Below are positions 58,903 through 64,000 of a stretch of DNA of 64,000 bases, piece by piece; within the stretch, counting starts at the first letter, position 1, and each line of letters opens with the position of its first letter. The stretch is from the NCBI GenBank assembly GCA_963763885.1, contig CAVXQD010000001.1, positions 124,001 through 188,000 on the forward strand, given 5' to 3'. The stretch comes from JANNBN01 sp963763885 (GTDB taxonomy: Bacteria; Actinomycetota; Acidimicrobiia; Acidimicrobiales; JANYDT01). The notes beneath the pieces are model-generated. The model was given only the letters and a program-made list of their open reading frames with translations, ran no database searches and had not been told where the DNA came from. A program made the position numbers and the translations under genes.

Positions 58903-60362
58903 GTGATCAGCCAAGATCAACTTCTTCCGCAATTGCTTCGTCGGCGCGCCTCCGAGACTCCTGAGCGGATCTTTCTTCAGCACGTGGAGGGTGATCGTAC
59001 GCTTACGTACGGTCAGGTGCACCGAGAGTCGCTGCGTTGCAGAACTCCGACGCCGCGAATTGCTGTTATCGCGGAGCGGTATCTGGATCGGGTAGTTGCG
59101 CTGAACAAAGACGAGCTGGGCAAGATCAGCGTTCTCATCGTGCCCGACCTGGCCCAGTCGACCACCTGGACAGCTGCGGAACTGAGCAGTCGACTCTCGA
59201 TGACGGTTCTGAGCGGCGAAACGTTTCTTGGCAACTCCTCTGAGCCGACCACAGAACCTGCATCTGAACCAGCAAACAGTTTTGCCGGCCCTCAACCATG
59301 GGACGTCACGGAGATCTTCTACACATCTGGAACTACTGGCCCGTCCAAGGGAGTGCTGTACACGCACATCCAGCAACACGCCACCGTGTCGTCGTTCTCG
59401 TCTACGTGGACCGAGGACGATTGCTATTACTGCCCGTTCCCGATGTACCACGTGTCGGGGAAGATGACCGTGTACGCCATCGCGCTCATCGGCATGAGGG
59501 GCGTAATTCGCGAGTACTTCAAGACCGACGAGTTTTGGTCTGACATCAATCGATATGGCTGCACCACAACGTTGTTGCTTGGCGCCATGGCCAACTTCAT
59601 CTACCGCCAACCCCAGCTGCCTACAGACGGCGATACTTCGCTTGACAAGGTCATCATGGTGCCGCTCATCCCAGAGCTCCAGGATTTCAAGCGGCGGTTC
59701 GGGACACAGGTCAACACCGTGTTCAACATGACCGAGATCTCCAGCCCAATCGAGGCCACTTACGACGAAACAGCTGGCATGCCGGTAACTGCGTGCGGAC
59801 GGTCCCGGCCGGGTTATGACCTTCGGGTGGTTGACGAACACGATCGCGAAGTCCCTCGTGGTCAGCTTGGTGAACTGATTGTCCGAGCCGATGAGCCATG
59901 GGTGTTGAACGCGGGCTACTTCAACATGGCAGAGAAGACCGCCGAGGCGTGGCGTAACGGCTGGTTCCATACCGGTGATGGCTTCATCCAAGACTCCGAT
60001 GGCTGGTTCCACTTCGTCGACCGACAAAAGACGCTATCCGTCGGCGTGGCGAAAACATCTCCTCGATGGAAGTCGAAGCCCACGTCAACACCCATCCGGC
60101 GGTGCTCGAATCCGCCGCTATCGCCGTTGCATCTGAATGGGGCGAAGACGAGGTGAAGGTTGTGGTGGTCTGTAAGCCGTCCATGACGGTCGAACCGAAA
60201 GACCTGCGCACGTACCTTTCTGGAATCATGCCGAAGTTCATGCTTCCCCGGTTCATCGAGTTCGCCGAAGCGCTTCCTAAAACGCCGACCGAAAAGGTTC
60301 GCAAGGTTGCGTTACGAGAAGCGGGCATCACGCCGACCACCTGGGACGCGTTAGCTACGTAG
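58903..60362 (+). pseudogene. acyl-CoA synthetase (AMP-forming) with internal deletion and frameshift
   Basis: Starts at GTG 58903 (VISQDQLLPQLLRRRAS). Early on the sequence jumps from VHRESLRC to IAVIAERYLDRVVAL, losing about 55-60 residues of the N-terminal domain. The ATP loop is intact (YTSGTTGPSKGVLYTHIQQH), as are GRSRPGYDLRVVDEHDREVP and YFNMAEKTAEAWRNGWFHTG-DGFIQDSDGWFHFVDRQK. Directly after this a single base is missing in an A-run near 60030; the correct frame resumes with NISSMEVEAHVNTHPAVLES through to the stop at 60362, including MPKFMLPRFIEFAEALPKTP-TEKVRK. A pseudogene unless the frameshift is a sequencing error; the deletion would still damage it. Confidence 0.85.
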
Positions 60363-60467
60363 GCATGACGTGCGCTCAGCACTAGCGGCGGATGCTCGAA
60401 GCGATTGGCTCCCGGTGAACCTGGGCGAATTGGTGTTGCCGCTCCCGATCGTTCAGTGTTAGGCGCT

Positions 60468-61010
60468 ATGAATTCCATTTCCGAAATTCCACTCACCACG
60501 ATCGACGGGGCTCCGACCTCCCTTGCAACCCACGCAGGCTCTGTGGCGCTCGTTGTGAACGTCGCATCGAAGTGCGGCCTGACACCTCAATACGCGGCGC
60601 TCGAAGCGCTGTTCCAGGCAAAGAAGGACCGTGGGTTCACCATCCTCGGCTTCCCCGCAAACAACTTCGGCGCGCAGGAACCTGGCACCGAAGCTGAGAT
60701 CGTCGAGTTCTGCTCAACCAACTACGGCGTGAGCTTCCCTATGCACACCAAGCTGAGCGTTGTAGGCGAGGACCAGCACCCGTTGTACGAGGCGCTCACC
60801 TCGGCAGCACCTCGCGCCGCTGGTGATCCCGATGCGTTCCGTGATCGTCTCCGTGGTTTCGGCATGACACCAAACGAAGACCCAGACGTCCTGTGGAACT
60901 TCGAGAAGTTCCTCATTGGCCGTGACGGCACCGTGGTAGCCCGTTTTGCACCGACGGTGACGCCGGAAGATCCTGCTCTACTGGAGGCAATCGAAGCAGC
61001 GTTGGGTTAG
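60468..61010 (+). CDS. glutathione peroxidase family protein
   Basis: A 180-residue thioredoxin-fold peroxidase with the peroxidatic Cys in NVASKCGLTPQY (near residue 36), the resolving region NFGAQEPGTEAEIVEFCSTN with a further Cys, and W-N-F-E-K-F-L-I-G-R-D-G motif. The insertion SAAPRAAGDPDAFRDRLRGF is typical of bacterial GPx. Bacterial homologues usually depend on thioredoxin rather than glutathione. A 20-base stretch covering its last codons is repeated 38 bases downstream. Confidence 0.9.
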   Translation: MNSISEIPLTTIDGAPTSLATHAGSVALVVNVASKCGLTPQYAALEALFQAKKDRGFTILGFPANNFGAQEPGTEAEIVEFCSTNYGVSFPMHTKLSVVGEDQHPLYEALTSAAPRAAGDPDAFRDRLRGFGMTPNEDPDVLWNFEKFLIGRDGTVVARFAPTVTPEDPALLEAIEAALG

Positions 61011-61050
61011 TCGCTGCGTCGCGTGTGACAGAAGCAGCGTTGGGTTAGTC
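60993..61050. repeat. 20-bp direct repeat across the glutathione peroxidase end
   Basis: The sequence GAAGCAGCGTTGGGTTAGTC occurs at 60993-61012 and again at 61031-61050, exact over 20 bases with an 18-base interval. The first copy holds the peroxidase stop (TAG), the second holds the stop of the convergent VOC fragment. It looks like a short local duplication connected with the deletion that trimmed that VOC gene. Confidence 0.85.
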
Positions 61051-61362
61051 AAACGTGTGGTGGACGGCCTCCACGTTGTTCCCGTCGGGATCTCGGACGA
61101 AAACGCCGAAGTAGCCGGGGTGGTACTCGGGCCAGATGCGCGGCTCGTGGAGCACTTCGGCTCCGGCGGCCACGGCTGCGTCGCGGAACGCAACGACCGC
61201 GTCTCGGTCGGGTGCCCTGAATGCGAGGTGGGACTCCCGGAACCCGGTGCCGGTGCGATGAGGACCGAGCCAGAACTTCGGAAAATCAACGCCATAACCG
61301 ATGGCCTCGGGTAGATCGAAGATGCGTTTTCCGCAGCGTTGACACAGCCGAGCAATGAGCAT
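61045..61362 (-). pseudogene. N-truncated VOC-family protein
   Basis: The C-terminal ~85 residues are a proper VOC half: IGYGVDFPKFWLGPHRTGTG-FRESHLAFRAPDRDAVVAFRD, then HEPRIWPEYHPGYFGVFVRD-PDGNNVEAVHHT with the terminal Glu ligand. The first half that should carry LDHVxIxVSD and the partner ligand is absent; the available start (MLIARLCQRCGKRIFDL) is Cys-rich and foreign. Either a half-protein that dimerises differently, or a truncated gene. It overlaps the divergent methyltransferase start by one base. Confidence 0.6.
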
Positions 61363-62294
61363 TGACTGTGATGGTGACACGACTACCGCAACTCGATGCG
61401 TCGTTGTTTGTGACAGATGGTGGGCTTGAGACCACTCTCGTCTACGAACACGGGCTTGATTTGCCGGATTTCGCTGCCTTCCCGCTGCTGGACAACGCAG
61501 ACGGTCGCGAACAACTGAGGCGCTACTACGCTCCGTACTTCGCGCTCGCACAGCTTCACGGCGTGGGAATCATTGTGGACACACCGACGTGGCGTGCCAA
61601 TTCGGATTGGGCCACACGGGCGGGGTACTCCGACGAGCGAACGGCGGAACTCAACCGCTTCTGTGTTGGGTTCGTGCGCAGCGTGGCAGAGGAGTGGCCC
61701 GCTGTTCAGGCACTAGTGAACGGCACCATTGGGCCCCGTGGCGACGGTTATGTGGTTGGTTCCATGATGTCGGCTACGAGTGCTGCCGATTACCATCGCC
61801 CGCAAATCAAGGCGTTCGCAGATGGTGGAGCCGATCTTGTCGGCGCGCTTACCATTACGTATGCGGACGAAGCAGTTGGAGTGGCAAACGCTGCTGCAGA
61901 ACTTGGCGTCAATTGCGTCATCTCCTTCACCGTCGAGACCGATGGGCGCCTGCCCTCGGGGATGACCCTGGAGGATGCAATCGAAACGGTGGACCAACAG
62001 ACGTCATCCTCACCGGCCTATTACATGGTGAATTGTGCGCACCCTACCCACCTTGAAAACGCGGTGCAGAGCAACGGGCCTTGGCAACAGCGCTGGAAAG
62101 GCGTGCGTGCCAATGCTTCACGTCTGAGTCATGCCGAGCTTGATGTAGCCGAGGTCCTTGATTCCGGCGACATCAGCGAGCTTGCCGACGGGTTTCGATG
62201 GTTGCGTTCGTCGCTTCCGGATTTGCGCGTTGTGGGCGGATGCTGCGGCACGAATCACGAGCATGTGGGAGCCATCGCCGCGGTGCTTGCCTGA
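61362..62294 (+). CDS. homocysteine S-methyltransferase family protein
   Basis: A 310-residue TIM-barrel protein with DGGLETTLVYEHGLDLPDFA at the N-terminus, the three zinc-binding Cys positions as NCAHP (near residue 225) and GGCCGTNHEH (near residue 294), and YYMVNCAHPTHLENAVQSNG. It transfers a methyl group from a donor such as S-methylmethionine or a betaine-like compound to homocysteine. Homology does not fix the donor. Start codon overlaps the VOC fragment's start; no operon partner. Confidence 0.9.
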   Translation: MTVMVTRLPQLDASLFVTDGGLETTLVYEHGLDLPDFAAFPLLDNADGREQLRRYYAPYFALAQLHGVGIIVDTPTWRANSDWATRAGYSDERTAELNRFCVGFVRSVAEEWPAVQALVNGTIGPRGDGYVVGSMMSATSAADYHRPQIKAFADGGADLVGALTITYADEAVGVANAAAELGVNCVISFTVETDGRLPSGMTLEDAIETVDQQTSSSPAYYMVNCAHPTHLENAVQSNGPWQQRWKGVRANASRLSHAELDVAEVLDSGDISELADGFRWLRSSLPDLRVVGGCCGTNHEHVGAIAAVLA

Positions 62295-62340
62295 ACTGCC
62301 GCTGCGCCGATGCGTTGTCCTTGGCGGATATCGTCGGGCG

Positions 62341-62766
62341 ATGAACACAGTCTCCCCCGTGCCGCTCGATCCCGCTGCCGCTGCAGAGGCCGTCGTAAAT
62401 GCGTTCATCGCTTCGATCGAGGCGATGGACGTGGATGCTGCTGTTGCCTATGCAGCGGAAGACATTTCATATGAGAACATGCCAATCCAGCCGATCGTCG
62501 GACGAGGCGCCGTGGCACAGGTACTGCGAGGCTTTCTGAAGGCGTCGACGGCGGTTGAATGGCGGATCTTGCGCCAAACCTCGACATCTGACCGAGTTGT
62601 GATCAACGAGCGCGTCGACCGGTTTCAATTGGCCGGCGGGTGGCTAGAGCTTCCGGTCGCCGGGTTCTTCGAGGTGTCTGCCGACGGGCTGATCACGCTG
62701 TGGCGGGACTATTTCGATATGGGCAGCTACCGGACGCAGCTGACGCAGTTCAGCTCTCAGGGATAG
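62341..62766 (+). CDS. limonene-epoxide-hydrolase-like / SnoaL-fold protein
   Basis: A 141-residue cone-fold protein from ATG 62341. It conserves the whole limonene-1,2-epoxide hydrolase catalytic set by position: Tyr/Asn in DISYENMPIQ, Arg-x-Asp in NERVDRFQL and the final Asp in LWRDYFDMG. That favours an epoxide hydrolase over a generic SnoaL protein. Substrate unknown. The longer open frame from 62158 overlaps the methyltransferase and is not used. Confidence 0.85.
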   Translation: MNTVSPVPLDPAAAAEAVVNAFIASIEAMDVDAAVAYAAEDISYENMPIQPIVGRGAVAQVLRGFLKASTAVEWRILRQTSTSDRVVINERVDRFQLAGGWLELPVAGFFEVSADGLITLWRDYFDMGSYRTQLTQFSSQG

Positions 62767-62773
62767 GTGGTCG

Positions 62774-62815
62774 AGGTGTCACTTTTTGGCCATACACGCG
62801 CGAAACGTGACACCT
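62774..62815. terminator. inverted repeat AGGTGTCAC / GTGACACCT
   Basis: Nine-base perfect arms at 62774-62782 and 62807-62815 with a 24-base loop that contains a T5 run. It lies between two convergent genes (LEH-like ending at 62766, GGDEF-EAL ending at 62828), so a bidirectional termination role is likely, although the loop is long. Confidence 0.45.
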
Positions 62816-62827
62816 GAAGTGAAGAAC

Positions 62828-64000
62828 TCAAGCAGGTTGAATTGAGCCCATCAGTTCGCGGGTGGCGCTGTAATCGCCATCGCTAAAGAAGGCCTGCAGT
62901 TCGTCGGCGTGCACTGCCCGTCCAAAGTGGAATCCCTGCAGGCTGTGACAACCAAGCTCGCGAAGTGCGACTGCTGTTTCGTAGTCTTCAACGCCTTCGC
63001 CAACGATGTTGAGTTGCAGCGCTTTGGCCATCTCGATTGTGGAGCGGATGATGGTCTCTGAGCGTTCGTCGCTGAACATCGAATCGATGAACGACCGATC
63101 GATTTTCAACGTCCGAATCGGGAGATCGCGCAGCCAGACAAGCGATGAGTAGCCGGTTCCGAAATCGTCAACCGTGATCGTGATACCCGCCGATGACAGC
63201 CTGTCCAGGGTTGCGAAGGTGCGAGCCGACTGATCCAATAACTCTGCCTCGGTGAGCTCGATGGTGAGTAGCGCTGGGCGTATCGCCCGGCGAGTGACCT
63301 CGTCGAGAAGCCAGCCAATGAGATCGTCGTTGCCGATGTCAATCGCTGACATGTTGACCGCGATTGGCACGACCTGGTCGAGCGCCACCCACTTTTCGAT
63401 CTGGTCCATAGCGACACCCAGCATCCACCGTGCCAGATCGCCGGACAGTCCGCCGGCACTGATCACCGGAACGAAAGCAGCTGGACTGAGGCGGCCGAGG
63501 CGCGGATGGTTCCAGCGGACAAGAGCTTCGCAAGAGGTAAGGCGGCAACTGACTGCATCCACAACCGGTTGGAAGCACGCTTCCAACTCACCCTTCTCCA
63601 GCGCGATGCGAAAGTCAGCCAGTACGGCAAGCTTCTCCACGCTTGAGGAGTGCATGTCGTCATGGAACTCTGCGACCCCTGTGCGCAGCCGCTTGGCGTG
63701 GTACATCGCAGCATCTGCATTGCGAAGAAGTTCGCTTGGCGTGCGACCGCTTTCCGGGAACGTTGCGACGCCGATACTCACACGTGGATACAGCGTTGTT
63801 TCGTCCACGCTGTAAGCGTGACCGACCGAATCGATGAGGTGTCGCGCGATTCGAGCCGCGCTCGGAGAATCCGTATCTTCCAGCAGAACTGCGAATTCGT
63901 CTCCGCCCAACCGAGCGAGGGTGTCGGTCTGTCTCATGCTGCGGTGCAGTCGGCCGGCGATTTCCATCAGTAACTTGTCGCCGGCCTGATGCCCCATGCT
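62828..64000 (-). CDS. GGDEF-EAL cyclic-di-GMP protein, 5' end beyond the window
   Basis: At least 389 residues; the frame is open to the window edge, so upstream (N-terminal) sensor domains are not visible. The GGDEF domain has an intact catalytic motif R-L-G-G-D-E-F; the EAL domain has E-A-L-V-R, ELTEAELLD, TVDDFGTGYSSLVWL and KIDRSFI with the Asp-Asp/Glu residues for phosphodiesterase activity. Both synthesis and hydrolysis of c-di-GMP are possible. Coiled linker DDMHSSSVEKLAVLADFRIA joins the domains. Likely membrane- or PAS-anchored in full length. Confidence 0.92.
   Translation of the reverse strand, partial: SMGHQAGDKLLMEIAGRLHRSMRQTDTLARLGGDEFAVLLEDTDSPSAARIARHLIDSVGHAYSVDETTLYPRVSIGVATFPESGRTPSELLRNADAAMYHAKRLRTGVAEFHDDMHSSSVEKLAVLADFRIALEKGELEACFQPVVDAVSCRLTSCEALVRWNHPRLGRLSPAAFVPVISAGGLSGDLARWMLGVAMDQIEKWVALDQVVPIAVNMSAIDIGNDDLIGWLLDEVTRRAIRPALLTIELTEAELLDQSARTFATLDRLSSAGITITVDDFGTGYSSLVWLRDLPIRTLKIDRSFIDSMFSDERSETIIRSTIEMAKALQLNIVGEGVEDYETAVALRELGCHSLQGFHFGRAVHADELQAFFSDGDYSATRELMGSIQPA

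Noticed and set aside
1..64000. CRISPR array, rRNA or phage module
   Set aside because: No regularly spaced direct repeats, no rRNA-like conserved sequence and no phage structural or integrase genes were seen.

Overview
The window reads as a chromosomal segment of a high-GC Gram-positive actinobacterium, most likely from the Acidimicrobiia or a related lineage. Supporting signs are a moderately high GC content, frequent GTG starts, ATGA/GTGA stop-start overlaps, two F420-type flavin/deazaflavin oxidoreductases (31348-31782, 58317-58748), an SCO6745-family protein, a VanW-type cell-wall protein, and many actinobacterial toxin-antitoxin, TetR, XRE and ABC-exporter modules. No rRNA, tRNA, CRISPR array or intact transposon was seen. 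The taxonomic placement is an inference.

Layout. 1-3044: partial membrane protein, a secreted matrixin-like metalloprotease and a PAS/winged-helix regulator. 3000-8780: a decayed zone holding an IS3 remnant, one relatively complete Phd-type toxin-antitoxin pair with a perfect palindromic operator, a second CopG-type pair, broken antitoxins, a MaoC dehydratase, an alpha/beta hydrolase, and fragments of a methyltransferase, a FAD monooxygenase and an AfsR-like ATPase. 8786-13559: VanW protein, Gfo/Idh/MocA dehydrogenase, RidA, DUF2071 and a TIGR03792-like protein. 13653-27545: the centrepiece, a LacI-controlled carbohydrate locus. 27648-31782: dienelactone hydrolase, a broken DUF4143 ATPase, a frameshifted Ca2+/H+ exchanger, an SCO6745-family protein and a PPOX protein. 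31905-41400: secreted protein, MazEF, a cyclase/AfsR-like regulator followed by decayed copies, VOC protein, a broken esterase, a truncated PAS protein, an XRE regulator and a membrane/SRPBCC pair. 42062-48942: small proteins, a GlxA regulator, and two ABC-exporter operons under MerR and TetR control. 48984-53902: amidohydrolase, a truncated PQQ-propeller protein, and an arsenic-type operon (ArsR, ArsI/CadI, rhodanese, aquaglyceroporin). 54054-64000: nucleoside hydrolase with a 2OG-Fe(II) oxygenase, an ArsR/SRPBCC pair, DUF2200, PhyH, deazaflavin oxidoreductase, a broken acyl-CoA ligase, glutathione peroxidase, homocysteine methyltransferase, an epoxide-hydrolase-like protein and a GGDEF-EAL protein running off the end.

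The best candidate for an undescribed system is 13653-27545. A GH4 glycosidase and a LacI repressor are transcribed divergently around an 11-bp-arm palindrome. A near-identical palindrome overlaps the promoter of a ten-gene, tightly packed operon: Tat-exported sugar-binding protein, two permeases (no ATPase), a PanB-like protein that appears to lack the usual metal-site motifs, three consecutive PhyH-type dioxygenases, a GH13 glycosidase-like protein, an unknown 189-residue protein, and a fatty-acid-desaturase-like di-iron oxygenase fused to a Rieske ferredoxin. The inferred theme is import and oxygen-dependent dismantling of a modified (for example O-alkylated) glycoside or cyclitol. The desaturase plus Rieske combination recalls MocD/MocE of rhizopine catabolism, but the substrate cannot be read from sequence.

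The rest of the window shows frequent gene decay: at least ten loci are recognisably truncated, frameshifted or internally deleted. Small regulators sit beside clear inverted repeats that are probably their own operators.
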